The notes below the pieces were generated by a model. It did not search any database. It was not told where the DNA came from and saw only the letters and a list, made by a program, of their open reading frames with translations. Positions 19,234 to 26,865 of a stretch of 64,000 nucleotides of DNA are shown here, piece by piece. A program made the translations under genes and the position numbers. Each line of letters begins with the position of its first letter. The stretch's first letter is position 1. The DNA lies in contig NZ_HE978512.1 in assembly GCF_000311725.1 (NCBI RefSeq), forward strand, positions 137,893 through 201,892, written 5' to 3'. Source of the stretch: Robertmurraya massiliosenegalensis JC6 (lineage in GTDB: Bacteria; Bacillota; Bacilli; Bacillales; Cytobacillaceae).

Positions 19234-19686
19234 TCAATTCCCAATATTTGTAATCATTTGAGAGTCTTCTAATTGATGGCTGATTCGAGTAATTTTATTT
19301 TCATAGCTCTTAACTGCTGTCATATCCTTACATACAGCAAATATAAAGGTCTCAGATGGAACGAGTTCAATCTTAATTGGAAGGGCATGTCCATTTTTTT
19401 GCTGTATAGACATCTCAAAAGAAGTAGAAAATCCTTGCGTCGCCTTATGAAAATGATACCGAACTTTATCATGTTCTCTTGATTGAAATAAATATGTCTC
19501 AAGTTGATCTTTTTCCTTCATTCGATATCCTAAGAGGGAACTCAAGTTTTTATTTATGGAAACAATTTCACCTTCAAAGTCGAGAATAATGATCGCTTCT
19601 GGATTGTCGGTAAAAAGTGAAAAAAAGTCACTAGTTTTTTTCTTTTTATCTTTTTGATTAGGAGATAATAGATTTAATAATCCCAT
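19234..19686 (-). CDS. N-terminal portion: PAS domain fragment
   Basis: A 150-residue fragment with one complete PAS-like domain (F-S-L-F-T-D-N-P-E-A-I near residue 24, L-G-Y-R-M-K-E-K near 54), closely matching residues 1-150 of the intact neighbour. The ATG at 19686 is preferred over the one six bases upstream because AAAGGG then has eight-base spacing and M-G-L-L-N-L-L matches M-G-L-F-N-L-F of the paralogue. It ends at a TGA that replaces a Trp codon. Confidence 0.7.
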   Translation of the reverse strand: MGLLNLLSPNQKDKKKKTSDFFSLFTDNPEAIIILDFEGEIVSINKNLSSLLGYRMKEKDQLETYLFQSREHDKVRYHFHKATQGFSTSFEMSIQQKNGHALPIKIELVPSETFIFAVCKDMTAVKSYENKITRISHQLEDSQMITNIGN

Positions 19687-19814
19687 TTTCATTTCCCTTT
19701 CGTAAACATAATTTCTAACTTAACTCTCCGAACTTATCTACTCTTTCATCATATAAGAATTTTTCCGTTCTCCATATGCTGTAAATATTGGTAAATTCCA
19801 TTTTCTTGAAGTCA

Positions 19815-20000
19815 TTACCGACTATTTTCATAATTGGTATGTAAGCATCGATAAAATGAATTGATTAACTCATCGAGTTCCTGGCTACAGCGAATCGTCT
19901 CAGAACTATGTAGCCCCTTATCCGCTGCAATACGCACCAATTTTCTTTTATGCTCAGATATTTCTTTAAGAATTTTTTCCCCTTCCTTTACTCGCTCCAT
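19815..20000 (-). CDS. Spo0E-like aspartyl-phosphate phosphatase
   Basis: A 61-residue helical hairpin with the Spo0E family core S-Q-E-L-D-E-L-I near residue 41. Members of this family remove the phosphate from Spo0A~P and so delay sporulation; the S-Q-E-L-D segment carries the residues that enter the Spo0A active site. The ATG at 20000 is chosen because AGAGGAGG lies six bases upstream; the Met two codons earlier abuts that site. It stands beside the c-di-GMP genes, fitting a role in the choice between motility, biofilm and sporulation, but this link is inferred. Confidence 0.8.
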   Translation of the reverse strand: MERVKEGEKILKEISEHKRKLVRIAADKGLHSSETIRCSQELDELINSFYRCLHTNYENSR

Positions 20001-20130
20001 GTCCATCCTCCTCTTGAACACTTCCTGTTCTTGTTACCCTTATTTTGGAGAATTTTCACACTTTTAGTAATCCCCTCTAATTCCCAATTCCTCTATTTTC
20101 TTTCTTTTAGGACAATGTTCCTATTCCCAC

Positions 20131-20331
20131 CTATTTACGATAGGAAGCCTCTTCGGGAAGGATGTATATATACGTCCCGCTTATGTTAAAAATCAATTTT
20201 TTCTCAGTTAAAAGGGTTAAGTATTTTCCCAATTGGGTATCAGTAACCCCATACTTTGCAGAGAGCATATGAGGATCCCATCCCTTTTGAATGTATAAGA
20301 CAACTAAACTTAACAGTAGTGATTCTTCCAT
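20131..20331 (-). CDS. Small putative winged-helix protein
   Basis: A 66-residue protein whose order of helices and a terminal beta pair (L-I-F-N-I-S-G-T-Y-I-Y-I-L) resembles a minimal winged helix: helix 1-16, helix 20-30, helix 32-46 (T-D-T-Q-L-G-K-Y-L-T-L-L), then a hairpin. GGAGGAGAGAGG precedes the ATG. It lies after the terminator of the KaiC operon. I do not recognise a named family. Confidence 0.55.
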   Translation of the reverse strand: MEESLLLSLVVLYIQKGWDPHMLSAKYGVTDTQLGKYLTLLTEKKLIFNISGTYIYILPEEASYRK

Positions 20332-20450
20332 CCTCTCTCCTCCGATCGAGTTTCTTTAACCACTCGTATCTTCATTTTGCAAGAAACACTGGTTTATAAC
20401 TATCCCCCTAGTCTCCCTATTTCCTCACTAGGAATAGGATCCTAGACGTA

Positions 20451-20487
20451 AAAAAACTGCTGAGATTATAATCCTCAGCAGTTTTTT
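20451..20487. terminator. Terminator of the KaiC/LuxR operon
   Basis: Perfect stem ACTGCTGAG / CTCAGCAGT flanked by A6 and T6, so it can act in both directions; it overlaps the last codon region of the LuxR gene. Confidence 0.9.
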
Positions 20488-22567
20488 ATTGGGGCGTGTA
20501 GCCCATTTGATACACCTTTGCAATCGCTTGGGAGCGGTCAGTAACTCCAAGCTTTTGCAAAATATTCGTCATATGATTCTTTACAGTATGGTCACTGATA
20601 AAAAGAGATTGAGCAATTTCACGATTGTTCAAGCCTTTTAAAACTTGATGCAACACTTCCATCTCCCGATTCGAAAGATTTAATCTTGCCTTCATCTCAT
20701 CTTTTCCTAATCCTACTTCCACTGGGGTTTCTGCTCCCATTGAAATTTCAATTTCAGCCATATAATTCTTCGATTCCCATTCCTCAAACTGTTGGAAAAG
20801 CGGTTCATCGATAAGACGCTGCTTTAATTGAATATCGATCTTCTCACCAACATGATGGAGAACAATAAAAAGGATCTTTGCTAATCTATTTTCAACACTT
20901 TTCATCACTTTTGCTTGGAAATAGTGCTCCATGATTTCCATCGTTTCTTTTTCTGAAAGGGAATCTAGTAACACGTCCTGTTCATAGAAAGCAAGTGTAC
21001 ACGCATTCCGTAATGCATTGATTTGTTGAATCGATAAGCCTAGCTCATGGGCAAATGCACCAATGAGCTCTTGGGCTTGTACACTCCGTTCAAATTTTCC
21101 TGGTTCCTGTTTTTCCAACATTCTTGATAGAAGATGGACCGTTTTTTCATCCGATTGTTGCACAGATTCCTTTTGTAACAAGTACAGCGAGATTCCGCCA
21201 GCGATACCCAAACTTGATAAAAAGGGGATATATGGATTGACTTCATCCTTGCTTCGTACGCCAATGCTAAGCACACCAAATACTTCATTTCGAAATGTAA
21301 TCGGCATTTCGTAGACGAGACTTCCATTATCCAGTTGGTGAAAACTCCCCTTCGTATCTTCTAGCGGCATGCTGCCAAAATATCTTTTTCCTAAGTCACG
21401 ACCATATTGATGTAAATGGTCATTTTTCATTCCTCTTGATAAGAATGATAACTTATTCTCCTCTTGCATTTCCTTAAAAAGGACACAAGCAAAGGAGCCA
21501 GATAAAATATTCATCCCCATATCAATTAAAATATAGAGGACCCTTTTCATATTATTTACTTTCGTCATCACACTGAATATTTCATTAAATGTAGATAGCT
21601 GAAGAAGATGATGATTAAAGCTCTCCCGTAGGCTTTGATGCACCATGAAAACACCGATAAAAGATGCGAGAATGCTAATATCCTCAGCATGAAATGGCCC
21701 CTCTGCCTTTTCACTCCCTCCATATAAAAGCCCTTTCGTTTGCTTTCCTATTTTGATCGGGTGGCAAAATAAGCTTTTGGGTGTTAGACCAAAATTATTA
21801 TATGGGAGCAAACGTGGATCGTCTTGTAAGTGCGTCCAATACATGTACTCGTCTGTTACGAGCGCTTGTCCTAAAAAACCTTCCCCTAAAGCAACCTCGC
21901 TTCCTATCACTGAGGCGTGGGTATTGCCAATAAAATGCTGGACCGAGAAATTCTCCTCTTCCTTATAAACAGCGATTCCAACGAAGCTTAGTTCTGGATG
22001 TATGTCTTTAAATTGTTGGAGAAGAAGATCTAAATTGAATCGTTCATCGGTAAGATACCCAACAGCCAATTTTGCTTGGGAAATTTTCTTTTGATAAGCT
22101 TCCATTTTCAGTTGAGTATGATGGATCGCTTGAATCGATTGAGACAATTGCTGAAAAGCAGCGAGAATGTTTATTTTTTCCTCTTTCGTAACAATTTTTA
22201 ACAAATCCAAATGTTGAAGAAAGACTTTCCCCTCTGCATGTTCTTGTAAGTAGCGCTTCACAACCTCAACAGTTTCATCCACTAGGATTACACCGCCAAT
22301 TAAATAATACCTCTCCAGTTCACTTATCCTAACGGGTGAAACGAGCACCTTTAAACCTGGCAAAATATCCACATAAATACTACTTTTTATTTTCGCTAAG
22401 TTTGGAATGGCCCTCACTATTTGCATTGAAAATGATTCCTCATACTCCCTTTTCGAGTACGAAGTCTCCGTCTTGGGAGAGCGATTTTCATCGACCATGA
22501 CAATCATTATATCAAGTAAATGGGCATAGCCATTCTGAAGGCTTTGGATGGTATTTTCTACTCCCAT
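20486..22567 (-). CDS. GAF-GAF-LuxR transcriptional regulator
   Basis: A 693-residue cytoplasmic protein. Two GAF-like sensory domains can be traced (about 175-320, with G-I-A-V-Y and G-L-L-Y-G-G; and about 330-470, with G-V-L-S-I-G-V), followed by a long helical region and a C-terminal GerE/LuxR helix-turn-helix: L-S-N-R-E-M-E-V-L near residue 630 and N-N-R-E-I-A-Q-S-L-F-I-S-D-H-T-V-K-N-H. The last gene of an operon with the KaiC-like ATPase and the small winged-helix gene, which it overlaps by ten bases. No receiver domain is present, so the signal is probably a small ligand or a partner protein. Confidence 0.85.
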   Translation of the reverse strand: MGVENTIQSLQNGYAHLLDIMIVMVDENRSPKTETSYSKREYEESFSMQIVRAIPNLAKIKSSIYVDILPGLKVLVSPVRISELERYYLIGGVILVDETVEVVKRYLQEHAEGKVFLQHLDLLKIVTKEEKINILAAFQQLSQSIQAIHHTQLKMEAYQKKISQAKLAVGYLTDERFNLDLLLQQFKDIHPELSFVGIAVYKEEENFSVQHFIGNTHASVIGSEVALGEGFLGQALVTDEYMYWTHLQDDPRLLPYNNFGLTPKSLFCHPIKIGKQTKGLLYGGSEKAEGPFHAEDISILASFIGVFMVHQSLRESFNHHLLQLSTFNEIFSVMTKVNNMKRVLYILIDMGMNILSGSFACVLFKEMQEENKLSFLSRGMKNDHLHQYGRDLGKRYFGSMPLEDTKGSFHQLDNGSLVYEMPITFRNEVFGVLSIGVRSKDEVNPYIPFLSSLGIAGGISLYLLQKESVQQSDEKTVHLLSRMLEKQEPGKFERSVQAQELIGAFAHELGLSIQQINALRNACTLAFYEQDVLLDSLSEKETMEIMEHYFQAKVMKSVENRLAKILFIVLHHVGEKIDIQLKQRLIDEPLFQQFEEWESKNYMAEIEISMGAETPVEVGLGKDEMKARLNLSNREMEVLHQVLKGLNNREIAQSLFISDHTVKNHMTNILQKLGVTDRSQAIAKVYQMGYTPQ

Positions 22568-22800
22568 ACGACTTCCCTCGGAATTTGGAAGTTATCAGGT
22601 TGAACATACCGATAAATGGCCTGATCTCCATCACCAATCTTTTCAAGAATCGAGACACTTACCAAATGCTCTAAAATGAGTACTAGCTCGGTTGATTTTC
22701 TTCCTAACCTCGATGCAAGTCCTTCAGCTGTCTCCAACGTGTAAGGATTTTCTTCGAAGAAAAGGGTACACTCCACTTTCAGGGGATTAAAATGTATCAT
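22558..22800 (-). CDS. Small winged-helix protein of the KaiC operon
   Basis: An 80-residue protein: helix-rich middle (T-A-E-G-L-A-S-R-L-G-R-K-S-T-E-L-V-L-I-L-E-H-L) followed by a beta wing (I-L-E-K-I-G-D-G-D-Q-A-I-Y-R-Y), which is the pattern of a DNA-binding winged helix. It sits 14 bases after the KaiC-like gene and overlaps the LuxR gene, so all three are translated from one message. Resembles in layout the 66-residue protein at 20131. Confidence 0.65.
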   Translation of the reverse strand: MIHFNPLKVECTLFFEENPYTLETAEGLASRLGRKSTELVLILEHLVSVSILEKIGDGDQAIYRYVQPDNFQIPREVVWE

Positions 22801-22814
22801 GTCGTTTCCCCCTC

Positions 22815-24242
22815 CTATATCAGATTAATATATGGCTTAGTATTTATATTCTCGATAAGCAATGGAGCTGACATTTTGCCCATTGGTGATTTCAATAACT
22901 GGACATATTGGTAGCTTCCTTCAACCCATGTTTTGATAACTCCATTTGAGGTACGTTCAATAAAGCTTGATAATTGCGGTCCTAGCTCGGTAAAATTGGA
23001 CAATGCGAGAACGCTGAATCCTGCTGAATTAAGTCTAGAAATTTCTTCCGCATAGAAGGTTTCAAGGAATGTTCTACCTCTCTGGGAAACAATTGTATTT
23101 AAATCATAGTAAACAAACCACTTTTCATGTTGATTCAAGCTTGCATTGATAAACGGATCTAAACCATTCATTAGTCTCTCTCTATACTCATCATTATTTA
23201 AATTCGATACATCCAAAATCGCACCCTCAAAGCCTGATGGAGCAGGACGATTATAATGTTCAATGAAGTAAATCTTCTTTTTGGCCACATACTCTTTTAA
23301 ATTTACCCCGTAAAGTCCGTAAAGAAATTCCAAATCATTAATCGTTGAAAGACTTGATAATAGAATGATTAAATTTTCTCCTGCTAACAGGCGATTTGCG
23401 GCAATCGATACGGCTAAGTATTTATAATTCGCTTTACTATTCGTATCTAAAATAAATGCCGATCCTTCAGGAATCCCTCCATCCAGAAGTTGATCGAGTT
23501 TCGCAATCCCCGTTGTGACCGCTGAAGAGTTATACATATGTGCCTTGTCTTCAACCATTGAAAAAGCAGGTAATAAATGAATGCCCTGATCGGTAATCCG
23601 GTAAATATGCTCCCCTTCTATAATCTTCCGACCTCTCATTTTTAACACTTCAAGCGTTCGCTTTCGATAATGCTCTTTGTAATCTGTCAGTGATAAGCGA
23701 ATGACTCCATCAACAACATAATTAATATAGGATGTTTCAGGATCCATCGTGGACGTTTGCTCTTGGATGAGCAATGATGTTAAATTGAACTTTCTTAAAA
23801 TATTACGAAGCTTATAAAGCGTCTTCCTCTTCTTTTCAACGCTCTCATCACCAATCTGAAAAAGACTAATGCTGTCGATCGCCACTCTTTTGCAGCCAAT
23901 CTCACGGATCATTTGCTCAAACAACCCATCCTGCTTTTCCATTTGTTCTAATAACACCTGTGGCGAGATACAAATTACTCTCAATTTATTTTCACGTTCT
24001 AATGCTGGAATATCCCAACCAAACGCTTTCATTTCTTTATATAATTGTCCAGGTAGTTCTTCAAATGTAATATATATTCCTGGCTCATCATATTGTACAG
24101 CACCATTATAGAGAAACTGCATACTTAAATTCGTTTTTCCTGTTCCAGGTAACCCTTCTATTAAAATCGAAGCACCCGTCGGAAATCCGCCATTAAGTAG
24201 AAAGTCAAGTCCTTGAATCCCTGTTGACGTATACTGACTCAT
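22815..24242 (-). CDS. KaiC-like double RecA-fold ATPase
   Basis: A 475-residue protein with two KaiC domains. The first (residues 1-235) opens S-T-G-I-Q-G-L-D-F-L-L-N-G-G-F-P, has Walker A G-L-P-G-T-G-K-T-N near 30-38, the catalytic E-E pair in I-T-F-E-E-L-P and a Walker B-like V-A-I-D-S-I-S. The second (about 242-475) opens T-G-I-A-K-L-D-Q-L-L-D-G-G-I-P but the P-loop is replaced by D-T-N-S-K-A-N-Y-K, so it should not hydrolyse ATP. KaiC is the cyanobacterial clock ATPase; no KaiA or KaiB is present. AAGGGGGAG precedes the ATG. A likely output is the co-encoded GAF/LuxR regulator. Confidence 0.85.
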   Translation of the reverse strand: MSQYTSTGIQGLDFLLNGGFPTGASILIEGLPGTGKTNLSMQFLYNGAVQYDEPGIYITFEELPGQLYKEMKAFGWDIPALERENKLRVICISPQVLLEQMEKQDGLFEQMIREIGCKRVAIDSISLFQIGDESVEKKRKTLYKLRNILRKFNLTSLLIQEQTSTMDPETSYINYVVDGVIRLSLTDYKEHYRKRTLEVLKMRGRKIIEGEHIYRITDQGIHLLPAFSMVEDKAHMYNSSAVTTGIAKLDQLLDGGIPEGSAFILDTNSKANYKYLAVSIAANRLLAGENLIILLSSLSTINDLEFLYGLYGVNLKEYVAKKKIYFIEHYNRPAPSGFEGAILDVSNLNNDEYRERLMNGLDPFINASLNQHEKWFVYYDLNTIVSQRGRTFLETFYAEEISRLNSAGFSVLALSNFTELGPQLSSFIERTSNGVIKTWVEGSYQYVQLLKSPMGKMSAPLLIENINTKPYINLI

Positions 24243-24320
24243 GTATTTCTCCCCCTTGCTTTCGCTTTCTAAGATTCCGATTACTCCTCCCCTTAAGGAA
24301 CGATGTTATCTATGTCTTCT

Positions 24321-24350
24321 ATTATACCTGTTAAAGAAGTCCTATTAAAC
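24321..24350 (-). promoter_or_regulatory. Candidate promoter of the KaiC operon
   Basis: On the minus strand GTTTAA (24350-24345) and a perfect TATAAT -10 (24326-24321) are seen about 18 bases apart. TATAAT fits SigA with a poor -35; GTTTAA followed by GGTAT also resembles a SigB promoter. Which sigma factor is used is open. Confidence 0.45.
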
Positions 24351-24395
24351 AGTTTTGTGAAATAATGTAAACACGTTCTATATATTGGAAACCAC

Positions 24396-24428
24396 CAAAA
24401 ATGCGGTCTCCATAAAGAAGACCGCATT
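24396..24428 (-). terminator. Terminator of the chemoreceptor gene
   Basis: AATGCGGTCT / AGACCGCATT perfect 10-bp stem followed by TTTTGG on the minus strand. Confidence 0.85.
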
Positions 24429-24437
24429 CTCGTTCTA

Positions 24438-26420
24438 TTAGTATTTATATTTTTGAATAAGCTCTTGCAATTCCTCTGCCATTTGTGCGAGAGACTTAGC
24501 TGAAATCGAGATTTCCTCCATGGAAGCTAATTGCTCTTCCGTTGAAGCCGCCACTTCCTCTGATGTTGCTGCATTATTTTTCGCAAAATCGGCCACTTCA
24601 TTTGCCACGACTTCCACTTCCTGCAAGCCTGCAGACATTTCCTCTGCTGTCGCAGAAATCGACTCCATTTGCGGTGTAATATCTTTCATACTTGTTAAAA
24701 TTTCATTGAATTTTTGAATTGCTTCATTGGAGACATTAAGACCGTCCTTCACATCATCTGTCACATGGGACATCTTCTCGACAGTCGACTCGGTATCTCG
24801 TTGAATCGTCTGGATGAGCTCTGCAATTTGCTGGGCAGAAACTTGCGATTGTTCCGCCAGCTTTCTTACTTCATCAGCAACGACGGCAAATCCTTTTCCA
24901 GCTTCTCCCGCTCTCGCTGCCTCAATTGCTGCATTTAATGCAAGGAGATTCGTTTGATCGGCAATTCCGGTTATCACTTCTAAAATTGAACCAATTTCGT
25001 TAGAACGTTGTGATAAAAGCTTAATAATTTCATTGGATTCTTGAACAGAAGCATCAATCGACTTCATTTGCTCCATCGTTTTGCTAACCGATTGGCCGCC
25101 TTCTTCTGCTTTTTCTGTTGTTGCTTTTGTTAGCTCAGTAACTGCATGGGAACTTTTAGCAATAAGCGTTGAACCTTGTGAAAGTTCATTAATGGCTTCG
25201 ACCGTTACATCTATCGATTGCGTTTGTTGCTCCGCCCCACTTGCCACTTCGACAATCGCCGTTGCCACCTGATCCGTAGCCTGGCTCGTCTGCTCAGAAC
25301 TTGCCGTTAATTGATCCGCTGAGGCCGACAGTTGCACAGAACTCTCTTCTAATTTCCCTAATAAATTGCGCAAGTTTTGTTGCATATCGCTAAAGGAATG
25401 AGCCAATTCACTAATTTCATCATTTCCTTTTGCCTCTATATTTTCTGTTAAGTCTCCAGCACCAATTTTATATGCTTTCAGTTGTAAATCTTTTAATCTC
25501 TTTGTAATCGAGCGAACAACTAGAAAGACAATCACAAGGCCGATCACAAGCGATATGGCTTGTACGATGAGAGACATATTTTGAATAGGCTTGGCCGTAT
25601 CCTTTATCTCTTGCTCATAAAATGTACCGGCGATCTTCCAGCCTGTCGTTTCGTTCGTGACAAACGTCATCTCCATCTTCTCACCGTTAAGAACGTACTC
25701 AAAGTTGCCTGTTTCTTCAGCATATAGCTTTTCGTAAAAGCTTTCCTCTGCCGGTGCTCCGACTTCTGCATTTGGGCTAACAACGAAGTTTTTGCTTGAA
25801 TCTAATAATATCGCATAACCTTCTTTACCGATGACGACATCTTCTGCGATTTCCTGCATCGTCTGAATATCAATATCCATTCCGAATACACCTGAACCGT
25901 CTGCTACCGAATGCGCAACCGAAACAACCATCCCACCTGAAGCCGCATCAATATAAGGAGAAGTGATTACCGTATTACTTTTATCGCCTTCTGCATCGGT
26001 ATACCATGAGCGAGTCCTCGGATCAAAATCAGCTGGTAAATCGATTTCAGGATAAGTTATCATCCGTCCATCAGCTGTCCCCACATATACAACCATTACC
26101 TCTGGATGGGTATCAATATATTGCTTTAACATCGTCTTTAACTCTGAAGTGGAACTGAGATCTTCATAAAGTCCAGACTTTAACTGTTGGGAAAAATATT
26201 CGGCATCATGTAATTTTGGGGAAAAGGTATAATCAATATTTGAATTTAATAAGGAAACATTCCCTTTCGCTCCTTCAAGTAATTCGTTCCCAAGCTCCTT
26301 TTCCGCACTCTCATAAGAAAAGAAACTAACAATAAACGTTGGGACAATTAAAAAGACCAAAAATATAATATAAAGTTTGGCTTTTAAACTCAATCTCCAT
26401 TTTGCAAATAACTTTTTCAT
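24438..26420 (-). CDS. Methyl-accepting chemotaxis protein
   Basis: A 660-residue chemoreceptor of McpA/TlpA type: transmembrane helix near 13-33, extracytoplasmic double-Cache ligand domain (about 40-275; [11 protein letters not shown] near 130-140 is the Cache signature), second helix near 283-303, HAMP (about 305-357) and a signalling domain whose hairpin tip reads [21 protein letters not shown]. The dCache domain in this family often binds amino or carboxylic acids; the ligand cannot be read from sequence. Single gene with its own terminator and a possible SigD promoter. Confidence 0.93.
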   Translation of the reverse strand: MKKLFAKWRLSLKAKLYIIFLVFLIVPTFIVSFFSYESAEKELGNELLEGAKGNVSLLNSNIDYTFSPKLHDAEYFSQQLKSGLYEDLSSTSELKTMLKQYIDTHPEVMVVYVGTADGRMITYPEIDLPADFDPRTRSWYTDAEGDKSNTVITSPYIDAASGGMVVSVAHSVADGSGVFGMDIDIQTMQEIAEDVVIGKEGYAILLDSSKNFVVSPNAEVGAPAEESFYEKLYAEETGNFEYVLNGEKMEMTFVTNETTGWKIAGTFYEQEIKDTAKPIQNMSLIVQAISLVIGLVIVFLVVRSITKRLKDLQLKAYKIGAGDLTENIEAKGNDEISELAHSFSDMQQNLRNLLGKLEESSVQLSASADQLTASSEQTSQATDQVATAIVEVASGAEQQTQSIDVTVEAINELSQGSTLIAKSSHAVTELTKATTEKAEEGGQSVSKTMEQMKSIDASVQESNEIIKLLSQRSNEIGSILEVITGIADQTNLLALNAAIEAARAGEAGKGFAVVADEVRKLAEQSQVSAQQIAELIQTIQRDTESTVEKMSHVTDDVKDGLNVSNEAIQKFNEILTSMKDITPQMESISATAEEMSAGLQEVEVVANEVADFAKNNAATSEEVAASTEEQLASMEEISISAKSLAQMAEELQELIQKYKY

Positions 26421-26523
26421 CTCTCTCTACTCCTTCTCATTTATGAAATTCGCATGACTATTCTAGTAATTCTAAAAAGATGCCGATAAAAATCTTTGCG
26501 AATCGATCGATATATTAAGAATT

Positions 26524-26549
26524 ATATCGGTCAAAACGAGAAACTTATA
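26524..26549 (-). promoter_or_regulatory. Possible SigD promoter of the chemoreceptor gene
   Basis: Minus strand: ACCGATAT (26531-26524) differs from the SigD -10 GCCGATAT at one base; TATA lies 14 bases upstream where TAAA is expected. Chemoreceptor genes in Bacillus are usually SigD dependent. Confidence 0.4.
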
Positions 26550-26672
26550 GAGGAAATACTTTACTAAAATATGAATTTTTTAAGCATTTTTACTATTTAT
26601 TTTATTTAAGCGATTACATTTTCCATATAGTGGAGTTTTTTCAAAACGGAGATACATACTAACAATGAGATA

Positions 26673-26698
26673 TGAAACTTTTTCGTTAATGGACCGTA
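26673..26698 (+). promoter_or_regulatory. SigW-type promoter of the DUF2207 gene
   Basis: TGAAAC at 26673-26678, exactly 16 bases, then CGTA at 26695-26698: a perfect match to the SigW consensus. It lies about 165 bases before the DUF2207 start. Nothing else was found in the 445-base spacer 26421-26865. Confidence 0.65.
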
Positions 26699-26865
26699 AA
26701 TTAATAGAGCTCTTTTCTCAAATATTGTTGCTACCATCATTATTTATACTGGCAAGCAAAAACAATTCCATCCGTGGTACTTCGCTACTTATAAATCGGA
26801 ATGGTCAGCGCTAGGACCATCCGTACGAAAACAGCCATCAATATAGAAGGTAGGTGATCGATTTA

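Larger units (their letters stand above)
16777..19686 (-). pseudogene. Second PAS-GGDEF-EAL-PilZ gene, interrupted by one in-frame TGA
   Basis: Whole locus of the paralogue. Codon 151 from the ATG at 19686 is a TGA (19236-19234); after it the same frame continues for 18 codons to the ATG at 19179 and on to the normal end. Ignoring the TGA, the product would be 969 residues, the same as its neighbour, and the aligned neighbour residue is Trp (L-G-S-W-D-Y-D-V versus I-G-N-stop-Q-C-D-V). There is no frameshift and no other damage, so the event is recent, or the stop is read through. Confidence 0.8.
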
